Positions 48,463 through 57,786 of a stretch of 64,000 bases of DNA are shown here, piece after piece. This DNA is from Acidimicrobiia bacterium. GTDB taxonomy: Bacteria > Actinomycetota > Acidimicrobiia > Spongiisociales > JAHEDJ01. The stretch is from NCBI GenBank assembly GCA_035471805.1, contig DATIPS010000007.1, positions 20,769 to 84,768 on the forward strand. The letters are read 5' to 3'. The notes beneath the pieces are model-generated. The model saw only the letters and a program-made list of their open reading frames with translations, did not search any database and was not told the DNA's origin. Both the position numbers and the translations under genes were made by a program. The stretch's first letter is position 1. Each line of letters begins with the position of its first letter.

Positions 48463-49527
48463 ATGAAGGCACGCCACAGGTTTGTCCGATCGACGGTAAT
48501 GCTGCTGGTTTTCATGCTCCTCGCTGCTGCATGCGGCGACAGCGAACCAACGGAACTCAACGCCCTCGTCTGGTGCGACCACACCGACCCGGCTCTGCTT
48601 CAGCCGTTTGAGGAGGCGAACAACGTCACGGTCAACGTGAAAGACTACGACGGGACGGGTGTCGCACTCGGGCTCATCGAGCAGTCACAGCCGGGCGACT
48701 GGGATGTCTTCGTTGTCGACTCCGTTGACGTTCCCCGCGTGGTAGAAGCCGGGCTTCTCGCCGAACTGGATCCGGACGACTACCCGTGGGACGACTTCTT
48801 TGCCGATGTCGATCTTCCGGGTACTCACTACCAGAATGACAAGCTCTACGCCATCCCCGAGAAGTTCGGCTACAACACGATCGCCTTCAACGGCGACAAC
48901 GTTTCGGTCGACGCCATGCGCGATGTCGAATCGTTGTGGGACGCCGAGTACTCGGGGCGGATTGCGGTCTACGACTACTACATCCCGGTCATGGAACAGG
49001 TGGCGATAAGCCTGGGCATCACGCCGGCCGATCTGACGGCTGCCGACCTACCCGCCATCGAGCAGCGCCTGATGGATCTCAAACCGCACGTTGCCCTGAT
49101 CGGGGACGTGGTCACCACGCAGACCGCCCTCGCCACGGGCGAGGTCGACATCATCCTCGGCGGCGGTGAGTTCGTCACCGGTGTGCTCAATGCCGAGAAT
49201 CCGGCATTCGACTGGATACTCCCCAACCAGGGAGGGATCCGCTGGCAGCAAGCCATCGGCGTATTCGCCGACTCGGAAAAGCAAGACATGGCCACCAAGT
49301 TCGTGCAGTACATCGTGAGCCCGGAAGGCCAGGCGCGCCTGGCCACGTCATCGTGCTACTGGGCGATGCCGGCCAACTCCAAAGCCGACCTCACCGATGC
49401 GGAGAAGGAGATCCTCCGCTGGGACGAGCAGGATGGGTTTGTAGGGAACTCGCATCCGTACTTCATTCCGGACGCTGCTCTCGACGCGGCGATGCTCGAC
49501 GTCTGGACCAGGTTCCTGCAGGGTTGA
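48463..49527 (+). CDS. potD: Polyamine-type extracellular substrate-binding lipoprotein
   Basis: This 354-residue lipoprotein (lipobox LAAACGD) has the PotD/F fold: LNALVWCDHTDPALLQPFEE, DWDVFVVDSVDVPRVVEAG, LYAIPEKFGYNTIAFN and IILGGGEFVTGVL. It captures a cationic amine outside the membrane and delivers it to the downstream permeases. Many acidic residues line the pocket region. The ligand could be spermidine, putrescine, agmatine or a guanidino acid. First gene of a four-gene operon with overlaps throughout. Confidence 0.9.
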   Translation: MKARHRFVRSTVMLLVFMLLAAACGDSEPTELNALVWCDHTDPALLQPFEEANNVTVNVKDYDGTGVALGLIEQSQPGDWDVFVVDSVDVPRVVEAGLLAELDPDDYPWDDFFADVDLPGTHYQNDKLYAIPEKFGYNTIAFNGDNVSVDAMRDVESLWDAEYSGRIAVYDYYIPVMEQVAISLGITPADLTAADLPAIEQRLMDLKPHVALIGDVVTTQTALATGEVDIILGGGEFVTGVLNAENPAFDWILPNQGGIRWQQAIGVFADSEKQDMATKFVQYIVSPEGQARLATSSCYWAMPANSKADLTDAEKEILRWDEQDGFVGNSHPYFIPDAALDAAMLDVWTRFLQG

Positions 49528-50375
49528 CGCTGAACAAGACATCCACAAAGGGCTGGATCCTCACGGGTCCAGCCCTTCTCTGGACGAGCATCTTCTTCCT
49601 TGCCCCGATGGGGATGGTGATCGCCTACAGCTTCTTTCGCCGGGTCGGTGGCTCCATCGACACCACGCCGAGCATGGAGAACTATCAGCGCATCTTCGAA
49701 GAACCAGTGTTCCTCGACGCACTGGTCAACTCCCTGGAAGTTGTGTTGATCACCGTCGTCGTCAGCATCCTCGTCGCCTATCCCTTTGCCTACATCCTGG
49801 CCTATCGGGTCCCCCCAAAATGGCAGCGGCCCCTGTTGCTGCTGGCCGTGCTGCCGTTCTGGACGTCCTATGTGGTTCGCTCCTACAGCTGGCTGCTGGT
49901 TCTGGCCAAGAACGGCGTCGTGAACGGAATGATGCAAACAACCGGACTCATATCCGAACCCGTTTCACTCGCCAACACCAGGCTGGCAACGGTCATCGGA
50001 TTCGTGCACTTCTTCACCATGCTCGTTTCCCTCACCATCTATGCGAGCCTGACACAGATACCGGACTCATACCGCAAAGCCGCCCGAGATCTCGGTGCCT
50101 CCGGTCCGATGACGTTCCTGCGGGTGACACTGCCGCTGAGCATGCCCGGAGTCGTCGTCGGCGCCTTCCTGACATTCGTTCTCGCCATCGGAGACTTCAT
50201 CACTCCTCAGATACTCGGCGGAGGTCAGGAACTCCTCCTTCCTCAGGCGATCATGCTGCAGGTCCAGCGGCGCGGTGACTTCCCGCTGGCCGCTGCGCTC
50301 AGCGTGATCCTTCTCGTCATCGTGATCGCGGTCTACGGAGCGTCGGCCAAGCGCCTGACCCTGGAAGGCAAATGA
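49524..50375 (+). CDS. potB: Polyamine-type ABC permease (PotB-like)
   Basis: This 283-residue permease has six helices and the EAA loop RKAARDLGASG. The TTG start overlaps the TGA of the binding-protein gene (TTGA), which signals coupling. The longer frame reaching 49353 lies wholly inside the preceding gene. It pairs with the next permease to form the channel. Confidence 0.9.
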   Translation: MTLNKTSTKGWILTGPALLWTSIFFLAPMGMVIAYSFFRRVGGSIDTTPSMENYQRIFEEPVFLDALVNSLEVVLITVVVSILVAYPFAYILAYRVPPKWQRPLLLLAVLPFWTSYVVRSYSWLLVLAKNGVVNGMMQTTGLISEPVSLANTRLATVIGFVHFFTMLVSLTIYASLTQIPDSYRKAARDLGASGPMTFLRVTLPLSMPGVVVGAFLTFVLAIGDFITPQILGGGQELLLPQAIMLQVQRRGDFPLAAALSVILLVIVIAVYGASAKRLTLEGK

Positions 50376-51160
50376 AGCAACTCGGCAGCGTCCTTCGATT
50401 CTCATATGTGGTGGCGATCTTCGGATTCATACTGCTGCCGGTGCTCTCGCTCGTCTTGTTCTCATTTCAGGACGGAGCGGTGGCGCTGCCGCCGCTGCGC
50501 GGATTGTCCTTCCGCTGGTACGAGGCCCTATTCGCAGACGGGCGGATGATGGCGGCCCTCCGCAACTCCGTCGTCGTCGGCCTGGTGTCCGCGGCGATCT
50601 GTACGGTCCTCGGCTTCTTTGCAGCCTATGGATTCGCCAGGTACCGGCCGAAGTGGGCACAAATCCTGCGCGCCTACTTGATCGCCCCTCTCGGCGTCTC
50701 CTATCTCGTGATAGGACTCGGTCTGTCGCTCACCTTCAGCGAACTGAGCATCGGAAGATCACTGGTGACCGCCACGATCGGGCACATCGTGATCAATCTC
50801 CCGCTCGCCTTCGCCATAATCTTGAGTCAGATGAGCGAGCAGCAGGAGAGCTACGAGCGGGCTGCTCGCGATCTCGGGGCGAGAGAGCCACAGGTTCTCG
50901 GTCTGATCACGGTGCCGATGCTGGCACCGGGACTTCTCGCGGCTTTCCTCTTGTCGTTCACGCTCTCCTGGGACGAGTTCGTCATCGCTCTGCTGCTCAC
51001 CAGGTTCGACGTGACCCTCCCGGTCGAGATCTGGTCGGCATTGAGAACCGGATTGAATCCGAAAACGAATGCTGCCGGAACCATCGTGTTCGGATTGTCG
51101 ATCGGCATGCTGATCGTCACGTATGCCTTCATCAGACGGAGACTGGAGAGACAGCGATGA
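50372..51160 (+). CDS. potC: Polyamine-type ABC permease (PotC-like)
   Basis: This 262-residue second permease has the EAA loop YERAARDLGAREPQ and about six helices. The ATG overlaps the preceding stop (ATGA). It ends FIRRRLERQR in a basic tail. Same operon and function as the PotB-like gene. Confidence 0.9.
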   Translation: MKQLGSVLRFSYVVAIFGFILLPVLSLVLFSFQDGAVALPPLRGLSFRWYEALFADGRMMAALRNSVVVGLVSAAICTVLGFFAAYGFARYRPKWAQILRAYLIAPLGVSYLVIGLGLSLTFSELSIGRSLVTATIGHIVINLPLAFAIILSQMSEQQESYERAARDLGAREPQVLGLITVPMLAPGLLAAFLLSFTLSWDEFVIALLLTRFDVTLPVEIWSALRTGLNPKTNAAGTIVFGLSIGMLIVTYAFIRRRLERQR

Positions 51161-52230
51161 TCCGCGGCGCCAAGCTCACCATCGAAGGTATAACGAAACG
51201 CTACGGCGAGACGGCTGCACTGGATGATGTCCACCTGGAAGTCGCTCCGGGCTCCTACGTCGTGATCCTCGGACCGTCCGGCAGCGGCAAGACGACACTG
51301 CTGAGCATCCTCGGCGGCTTCACCCCGCCAACTGAAGGCCGCATCCTCGTCGATGAGATCGACGTCACCCACTTGTCCCCGGTGAAGAGACCAACGACGA
51401 CCGTATTTCAGGATTACGCGTTGTTTCCCCACATGACCGTTGCCAAGAACGTCGGGTTCGGACTGGCAATGCACGGCATCAAAGGCGAGGAGAGATCCGA
51501 TCGCGTGACCCGGGCGCTCGATCTCGTCGGTCTTCCCGGCACGGGCGATCGCCACATCGCCTCGCTGTCCGGCGGACAGCGACAGCGGGTGGCGCTCGCC
51601 CGTGCCGTAGTGATCGAACCGCGTGTGCTGCTCCTCGATGAGCCGCTCGGTGCTCTCGATCTCAAGCTGCGGCGCCAGATGCAAGATGAACTGAGTGAAA
51701 TCCAGAGAAGCCTCGGCACCACGTTCGTGCACGTCACCCACGATCAGGAGGAGGCGATGAGCCTGGCCGACAACATCGTGGTGCTGCGCGATGGGCGTAT
51801 CGAAGATCAAGGTCCACCCGACCGCCTGTACCTTCGCCCCACCACACGTTTCTCGGCGACCTTCATGGGGGACAGCAATCTGGTCCAGGGAACCGCCGGC
51901 CGGTCGATCGGAGACCGGGTGTCGGTTGAGACATCGTTCGGCGTGTTCGTCGTCGGCGGCCAAGCACAGGCTGGCGCTCGTGTGGCACTGGCCGTTCGGC
52001 CCGAGCACCTCCGAACCGACGATGAGGGGGACTTGGTGCTGGGAGAGGGCCGAGTCCTGGGTCGCCACTTCATCGGGGCCCACCAGAGATGCAGGGTCGA
52101 AATCGGCGATCAGGAGCTGGTAATCAATGCTCCTGCCAAGCCTCCTCTGGAGGAGGGCCAGATCGTCCGTGTCTCGGTCGACGCGGACGATGTCGTGCTG
52201 CTCCAGGACGGAGGCTCAGAAGCTCTCTAG
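51157..52230 (+). CDS. potA: Polyamine-type ABC ATPase (PotA-like)
   Basis: This 357-residue ATPase has Walker A GPSGSGKTT, signature LSGGQRQRVALARA, Walker B LLLDEPLGALDL and switch His THDQEEA. A TOBE-type C-terminal domain (about 250-357) is where these ATPases are regulated. The ATG overlaps the PotC stop. The gene's last 15 bp overlap the 3' end of the convergent deacetylase-like gene. Confidence 0.93.
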   Translation: MIRGAKLTIEGITKRYGETAALDDVHLEVAPGSYVVILGPSGSGKTTLLSILGGFTPPTEGRILVDEIDVTHLSPVKRPTTTVFQDYALFPHMTVAKNVGFGLAMHGIKGEERSDRVTRALDLVGLPGTGDRHIASLSGGQRQRVALARAVVIEPRVLLLDEPLGALDLKLRRQMQDELSEIQRSLGTTFVHVTHDQEEAMSLADNIVVLRDGRIEDQGPPDRLYLRPTTRFSATFMGDSNLVQGTAGRSIGDRVSVETSFGVFVVGGQAQAGARVALAVRPEHLRTDDEGDLVLGEGRVLGRHFIGAHQRCRVEIGDQELVINAPAKPPLEEGQIVRVSVDADDVVLLQDGGSEAL

Positions 52231-53085
52231 GTCGGGCAGATCGAGGGGGATAGGGTCCATTCCCAACCGGACGGTGTGATCGGCGACGTCACCCAGCGTT
52301 GCAACCCACACATCGGGCAGGGATCTCAGACGTTCGAGTAGTTCCCGCAAAGCCGCTGCGCGGGCGGGTCGGCCGCTCAAGAAGGGATGCATGACGGGAA
52401 CGGCACAGCCGCCGTACTCCCGGTACGCGACGATCTCCTGCCACCACGTTTCCATCACATCGGCGGGACGTTCGATCACCCCTTGTCCTGACGGCGGATC
52501 GGGCATATACGCATACCGCTCCCAGTCGTCGAGGGCCCACGACTGGGGGATCTCGACGATCGGACCGTGTGCCGTTGTCACGGTGTACGGAGTGTCCCGA
52601 TCGAACAGACTGGCGTCGTAGACGAAGCCGTACTCGGACAGAAGACCCAGGGTATGGCGCGAGGCCTCCCACCACGGAGCCCGAAAACCTGCCGGGCGGA
52701 CGCCGTGTTTCGCCAGCGCTTCAAGTCCGCGTTCGAGTTCCGCGCGCTCCTCTTCCACGCTCAAATGGGCGGGAGGACGGTGGAGGTATCCATGGTGGCC
52801 AACCTCGTGCCCGGCTTCGAGCACGGCCGCAACGGCACCCGGATATCGGTCGGCAGTGAAGCCGGGAATGAAGAAGGTCGCGCGGTACCCGGCTTCCAGG
52901 AGAATCTCCAGCAAGCGCGGAAGACCGGTGATCGGACCGTACGCCTGGTGTGTCATCACCGAGGGACGCTCTGCGTATGCCCGGTCCACTGCGAGGATCA
53001 CCGATTCGGCATCGAGGTCGAAGGACAGCGCCACCGCCGAACGGTAGTTGTCCGGCCAGGCGTACTGGGCCGATTGTTCGCTCAT
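52216..53085 (-). CDS. Polysaccharide-deacetylase-fold hydrolase (PuuE/allantoinase-like)
   Basis: This 289-residue NodB-fold protein has a short catalytic/metal motif SFDLDAE, GHHGYLHRPP (metal His) and RAPWWEASRHT. The overall layout and length fit cytoplasmic PuuE-type allantoinases and related amidohydrolases. No signal peptide is present, which argues against cell-wall deacetylation. The substrate in this locus is likely a C-N bond of a nitrogen compound. ATG 53085 with GAGGAGAG upstream. Last gene of the leftward operon from 57679. Confidence 0.8.
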   Translation of the reverse strand: MSEQSAQYAWPDNYRSAVALSFDLDAESVILAVDRAYAERPSVMTHQAYGPITGLPRLLEILLEAGYRATFFIPGFTADRYPGAVAAVLEAGHEVGHHGYLHRPPAHLSVEEERAELERGLEALAKHGVRPAGFRAPWWEASRHTLGLLSEYGFVYDASLFDRDTPYTVTTAHGPIVEIPQSWALDDWERYAYMPDPPSGQGVIERPADVMETWWQEIVAYREYGGCAVPVMHPFLSGRPARAAALRELLERLRSLPDVWVATLGDVADHTVRLGMDPIPLDLPDLESF

Positions 53086-53108
53086 CAGACTCTCCTCACC
53101 AGGTGCGG

Positions 53109-55172
53109 TCATAGCTGCGGAATGTCGCGTGGAAACCATGCGCCGTCATCGCGACGTCCCAGATCTTCGGCGAAACGCCGGCCGTCCCAGACGGCGGCTG
53201 CGATGCTGCCGGGGCTGAGCGCATCGCCGACCGTGCGGACGGACAGCAGCCCCGCGTCGTCCCAAGTCTCCTGCCGGTCTCGCAAGTCCAGATACAGCGC
53301 TTCGTTCGGCAGCCGGCTCGTGACCAACACGGCCGAGTCGCACTCGACCGTCCGCTCGGCCTTCGTATAAGCATTGGTCACGGCGACCCCGTCGGACAGC
53401 GTCCCGGCCACGGTGTGCGAAAGGATGAGCTCCACTCCGAGGTCGAGCAGGCGGGCCTGGATCCGACGCTGCTCCATGGTCTTGTGCGTCCAGGTCGACA
53501 CCTCCGGAGCCGGGGTGACCAGGCCGACCGCGAAGCCGTCCTTGACCAGCAACTCGGCAAGCGCCCCGCCCATGTAGTAGTGATCGTCATCGAACACGAT
53601 GACGCGCTCGCCGCGGGGGCGGGTGCCGTTCATCAGGTCGTCCGGTGTCAGGATCTCGAGAGAACCGGTCAGATCGATCGGCCGCGCGTGCGAGCGCCCG
53701 ACGCCGTCGCGGCGCCATGTCGCTCCGGTGGCGATCGCCACGTGGTGGAACCCGTAGGACAGTATCTCTTCTCCCTCCATGGCGCTCTCCAGGAAGAACT
53801 CGACGTTGCTCAGCTTCTCGACCTGCGTCCGCCGGTAATCGAGAACCCGGATCCACTCCGCCAGGCCGGGAAGTCGCGCTTCCTTGGCGACCCGACCTCC
53901 CAACCGTCGCGAAGCTTCGGTCAGTACGACCTCGTACCCTCGCCGGGCGGCCGACATCGCCGCCTCGAGGCCGGCCGGTCCCCCGCCCACTACCAGCACC
54001 TTCTCGTCCCCGCCCCTGGGGCGCATCACCTCCGGATGCCAGCCGCGGCGCCACTCCTCCCCCATCGACGGATTCTGCGTGCAGCGGATCGGCGACATGG
54101 TGAAGTCGCTGGCCACGCAGATGTTGCATCCGATGCACTCGCGAATGTCCTCCATCCTGCCTTCCTCGATCTTCACCGGGAGGAACGGGTCGGCGATCGA
54201 AGGCCGCGCCGCGCCGATGAAGTCGAGAACTCCCTGCCTGACCATGCGCACCATGGTGTCCGGCGAGGTGAACCGACCGACGCCGACCACCGGCTTCGAG
54301 GTCAGCTGTTTGAGACCTCGCATCAAGTCTTCTCTGTCGTTCTCGGGAGCGAACCTCGACGTAACCGAATCGTCCGGCCAGGCACCCACCATGAAGTCCC
54401 ACACATCGGGATGCTCCCCGACCATCTCCATGACCCCGACCATGTCGTCCCGCGTGAACCCGTCCGAGCCGATGAGCTCGTCGACGACGATCCGGCAGGC
54501 AACCGCCGTCCGGCCGTCCACAGCCTCCAGGGTGTCCTCGAGCACCTCGCGGAGCAGACGAGCCCGGTTCTCCAACGAACCTCCGTACTCGTCGGTTCGA
54601 TTGTTGTAGCGGGGGGAGAGGAAGTGCTGCAGGGTCGACAAATTGTGACCGGCGTACACGTAGACGATGTCGTACCCCGCCCGGACCGACCTTAAGGCAG
54701 CTTCCCTATGCCAGCGCCGGAGGTCGGCGATATCGCCTTTGTCCATCCGCCTGGCCTGGATCGGATAGAGATCGCCGGAGGTCGGCCTGTGCGACGGACC
54801 CATGGGAGGTATACGCGTATACATGTTGTTCACCGACATCCCGTTATGGACGAGTTCGATGGCGGCCAGTGAGCCGTGGACATGGATCGCGTCGGTGACC
54901 AGTGCGTGGGCAGGCAGATCGCGGTCATCCCAGATCCGACCCTCGATATAGGGGGCCGTCTCCGACGAGTGGTGAATCTCGGCCTCCTCGGTGGACACCA
55001 CCGCCCAACCCCCCTCCGCTTTGATGCCCCGCATTGCCGCCAGCCCGGACGGGTCACGGTATCCCATCCCATTGCACTGGGGCACCTGATAGAAACGGTT
55101 GCGGGCCGTGACGGGTCCGATCCGCACCGGCTCGAACAGGATGTCGTAGCGAGGGTCACGGGCCGTTGTCAT
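53109..55172 (-). CDS. Amine dehydrogenase of the TMADH/histamine-dehydrogenase class (FMN, 4Fe-4S, ADP)
   Basis: This 687-residue three-part protein has an OYE-type TIM barrel (about 1-340), an iron-sulfur motif and Rossmann domains (VLVVGGGPAGLEAA at about 390). The FMN-linking Cys33 (FYQVPQCNGMG) aligns with TMADH Cys30. The triad Tyr173, His176 and Asp268 is conserved, and Cys346, 349, 352 and 364 hold 4Fe-4S. The TMADH aromatic cage is altered: Glu63 for Tyr60, Trp265 kept, Asp356 for Trp355. This resembles histamine dehydrogenase, so a diamine or histamine-like substrate is predicted. Alignment is from memory of the family. Confidence 0.88.
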   Translation of the reverse strand: MTTARDPRYDILFEPVRIGPVTARNRFYQVPQCNGMGYRDPSGLAAMRGIKAEGGWAVVSTEEAEIHHSSETAPYIEGRIWDDRDLPAHALVTDAIHVHGSLAAIELVHNGMSVNNMYTRIPPMGPSHRPTSGDLYPIQARRMDKGDIADLRRWHREAALRSVRAGYDIVYVYAGHNLSTLQHFLSPRYNNRTDEYGGSLENRARLLREVLEDTLEAVDGRTAVACRIVVDELIGSDGFTRDDMVGVMEMVGEHPDVWDFMVGAWPDDSVTSRFAPENDREDLMRGLKQLTSKPVVGVGRFTSPDTMVRMVRQGVLDFIGAARPSIADPFLPVKIEEGRMEDIRECIGCNICVASDFTMSPIRCTQNPSMGEEWRRGWHPEVMRPRGGDEKVLVVGGGPAGLEAAMSAARRGYEVVLTEASRRLGGRVAKEARLPGLAEWIRVLDYRRTQVEKLSNVEFFLESAMEGEEILSYGFHHVAIATGATWRRDGVGRSHARPIDLTGSLEILTPDDLMNGTRPRGERVIVFDDDHYYMGGALAELLVKDGFAVGLVTPAPEVSTWTHKTMEQRRIQARLLDLGVELILSHTVAGTLSDGVAVTNAYTKAERTVECDSAVLVTSRLPNEALYLDLRDRQETWDDAGLLSVRTVGDALSPGSIAAAVWDGRRFAEDLGRRDDGAWFPRDIPQL

Positions 55173-55299
55173 CACACCACCTTGGTCTGGAAACGTGCCC
55201 AACGCAACGTGCCCGACACCACGCCGCCGGGCACCACCATTGGACCGTACGCCACTTCGCCGGCACTCACGGGCCGAATACCGCCTGCGGGCAGTCCCG

Positions 55300-56421
55300 T
55301 CAGCAGCTCGCCAGCGCCTCGGCCGGCTCCACGTACTCGTACCCGAGCTCGCGGGCTACATGCTCCTCAGTCACGCGACCCTTGCAGACGTTCAAGCCGC
55401 CCAGGAGGTGCTCGTCGTCGAGCATCGCTTGCTTGGGGCCCTTGTCGGCCAGGGCCAGGACGAACGGAAGCGTTGCGTTGTTCAACGCGTAGGTCGAGGT
55501 GCGCGGCACCGCGCCGGGCATATTGGCGACGCAGTAATGCACAACGCCGTCGACGATGTAGGTCGGATCCTCGTGAGTGGTGGGACGGGAAGTCTCGAAG
55601 CAACCACCCTGGTCGATTGCAACATCCACCAGAACGGAACCCGGCCGCATGGCCGCGACCATCTCCGCCGTGACCAGGCGCGGGGCACGATCGCCTTTGA
55701 CGAGCACGGCTCCGATGACGAGGTCGGCATCGAGCACCAGTTCTTCAACGGATGAGGCGGTCGAGTAGACCGTCTCGAGCAATGTACCGAATCGGCGGGC
55801 CAGCCTATCGAGCACCGCAATATCGCGATCGAGCACGGTCACGAAGGCGCCGAGTCCGACGGCCATCTCGATGGCGTGCTCCCCCACGACACCACCGCCG
55901 ATCACAACGACCTTCGCCGAATGTACACCCGGGACACCTCCGAGCAGCAACCCGGCACCGCCGCTGGGGGCCTCCAGGCAATGGGCTCCGGCCTGTATCG
56001 ACATGCGACCTGCGACCTGCGACATGGGGGCGAGCAGCGGCAGACCACCTTTGCGATCGGTCACCGTCTCATAGGCGATGCAGGTGGCACCGCTGTCGAC
56101 CAGATCCCTCGTCTGCTCGGGGTCGGGAGCAAGGTGAAGGTAGGTGAACAGCACCTGATCGTCGCTGAGTTGAGCCCGCTCGACCGCCTGAGGCTCCTTG
56201 ACCTTGACGATCAAGTCCGCCTGGTCCCACACCTCCGCCGCAGTCCCGGCAACTCGCGCTCCGGCGGCGACGTACATCTCGTCCGACGCCCCGATGCCGT
56301 CCCCTGCCGTAGCCTCGACCAGTACTTCGTGGCCGTGGGCGACCAGTTCTCTCACACTGGCCGGCGTCAAACCCACGCGTCGTTCCGCCTTCTTGATCTC
56401 CTTCGGCGCCCCAACAAGCAT
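55300..56421 (-). CDS. ald: Alanine dehydrogenase
   Basis: This 373-residue enzyme is of standard Ald length. It shows the N-terminal VGAPKEIKKAERRVGLTP, Lys/His active-site blocks VKVKEPQ and FTYLHLAPD, and a Rossmann motif VIGGGVVGEHAIEMAVG. It interconverts alanine and pyruvate plus ammonium with NAD(H). It lies 40 bp from the class III aminotransferase in the same operon, so it probably regenerates pyruvate from the alanine made by transamination. Confidence 0.95.
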   Translation of the reverse strand: MLVGAPKEIKKAERRVGLTPASVRELVAHGHEVLVEATAGDGIGASDEMYVAAGARVAGTAAEVWDQADLIVKVKEPQAVERAQLSDDQVLFTYLHLAPDPEQTRDLVDSGATCIAYETVTDRKGGLPLLAPMSQVAGRMSIQAGAHCLEAPSGGAGLLLGGVPGVHSAKVVVIGGGVVGEHAIEMAVGLGAFVTVLDRDIAVLDRLARRFGTLLETVYSTASSVEELVLDADLVIGAVLVKGDRAPRLVTAEMVAAMRPGSVLVDVAIDQGGCFETSRPTTHEDPTYIVDGVVHYCVANMPGAVPRTSTYALNNATLPFVLALADKGPKQAMLDDEHLLGGLNVCKGRVTEEHVARELGYEYVEPAEALASC

Positions 56422-56461
56422 GTTTCCAATCCTCCGTTGCAGTTCGAATGGTTCCCGTCGT

Positions 56462-57679
56462 CTACAAACCGGTCAAAACGTCGCGCAACGACGCAACGAT
56501 CTCGTCGATCTGCTCGTCGGAAATGACGAGCGGTGGGCACATAGTCAGATGGCTCGGCGGAATCGGTCGGAGTATCACACCTCTGCTCAGCAGCGAATCG
56601 CGGGCTGCAACGACGTTCACACCGTCGTTGAGGGAGATACCCCATACGGCACCCTCACCGCGCACGTCGACCAGCAGTCCCTCATCGCGCAGCGTTCGCA
56701 AACCTGCGCCGAGGCGCTCCCCGATGGCCGTCGCCCTTGCCAGCAATCCCTCGCGCTCCTGAATCTCGATGCATTTGAGTGCGACTGCGCAAGCTGCAGG
56801 ATGACCGGAGTAGGTGTATCCGGTGCGGAGTATGAAACCTTCATTGGCTTCGAGGGCCGCCAGAACGGACGGACCCACGATGACTCCGGAGAGCGGTACG
56901 TATCCGGAGGTCACTGCCTTGGCGAACGTGATCAAGTCCGGCGTGATTCCGTAGAACTGACTGCCAAACCACTCTCCCGTCCGCCCGAATCCGGTGATGA
57001 CCTCATCGAAGATCAGGAAGGCGCCGTAGGTATCGCACAAATCACGAAGGTGGGAGAGGTACCCCTCCGGCGGTGGCCACACCCCGCCGGCTCCCTGGAT
57101 CGGCTCGGTGATAATCGCCGCGATCTCGTCACCGTGCTCGGCAAAGATCTTCTTCATTGCCTCATCATCGTCGGCGACGACATTGATGATGCCGGGCACG
57201 AGCGGTCCGAAACCTTCACGGTTCGGTGCAATACCCTGCACCGAAGTGCCCCCGTAGTTCGTACCGTGGTAGCCGCGCTCCCGGCTGACGATGATCTGTT
57301 TCTCGGGATGGCCCAGTTCGCGCTGGGCGATTCGGGCGATCTTCATCGCGGTGTCGACCGCCTCGGAACCCGAGGAGCCGAAGAAGACCCTGGAATGATC
57401 GAAAGGCGAGAGTTCGGCGATCTTGGCTGCCGCCGCCTCTGCCTGGGGGTTCGTGAACGGGTCGAAAGTGTGATAGGCGCCGAGGCTCCTGGTCTGCTCG
57501 GCAATGACGTCGGCGATCTCTTCCCTGCCGTAGCCGACGTTGGCATACCACAGTGAACCCATACCGTCGATGTACTCGTTTCCCTCGGAATCGAACACAA
57601 CTGCGCCTCTGCCCCCGGTGATCGAGACGAACTTGTCTTTGCGGGGCGGTGTGAATGGGTGCAAGAAGGAACTCGGCAC
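56462..57679 (-). CDS. Class III (omega) aminotransferase
   Basis: This 405-residue fold-type I PLP enzyme has YIDGMGSLWYANVGYG, FGSSGSEAVDTAMKIAR, LIFDEVITGFGRTGEW and the PLP Lys region TFAKAVTSGYVPLSG. The family moves amino groups from omega-amines or beta-amino acids to pyruvate or 2-oxoglutarate. GTG start at 57679, 25 bp from operator 2. First gene of the leftward operon (aminotransferase, ald, amine dehydrogenase, deacetylase-like). Pyruvate is the likely acceptor given the adjacent ald. Confidence 0.92.
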   Translation of the reverse strand: MPSSFLHPFTPPRKDKFVSITGGRGAVVFDSEGNEYIDGMGSLWYANVGYGREEIADVIAEQTRSLGAYHTFDPFTNPQAEAAAAKIAELSPFDHSRVFFGSSGSEAVDTAMKIARIAQRELGHPEKQIIVSRERGYHGTNYGGTSVQGIAPNREGFGPLVPGIINVVADDDEAMKKIFAEHGDEIAAIITEPIQGAGGVWPPPEGYLSHLRDLCDTYGAFLIFDEVITGFGRTGEWFGSQFYGITPDLITFAKAVTSGYVPLSGVIVGPSVLAALEANEGFILRTGYTYSGHPAACAVALKCIEIQEREGLLARATAIGERLGAGLRTLRDEGLLVDVRGEGAVWGISLNDGVNVVAARDSLLSRGVILRPIPPSHLTMCPPLVISDEQIDEIVASLRDVLTGL

Positions 57680-57696
57680 AGTGGCAGCCTTTCTGA

Positions 57697-57726
57697 TTGC
57701 GAAACCTATCGATCGATAGGTAGTCT
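57697..57726. promoter_or_regulatory. Divergent promoter with perfect TetR palindrome (operator 2)
   Basis: ACCTATCGATCGATAGGT at 57704-57721 is an 18-bp perfect palindrome. Its core matches operator 1 (47249-47266) but for one base. For the rightward operon TTGCGA (57697-57702) and TAGTCT (57721-57726) with 18-bp spacing bracket it, the standard layout for TetR repression. It also lies 25 bp from the leftward start at 57679. Confidence 0.75.
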
Positions 57727-57786
57727 ATCGCGTGCACTAAGGTCCGACAAAGCAGGACGCTCGAAATTATCACGTGAGGAGGCGCC

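Noticed and set aside
57734..57745. Copy of the TTAGTG-type operator in the amidinotransferase promoter
   Set aside because: Only CACTAA matches; the second half-site is missing.
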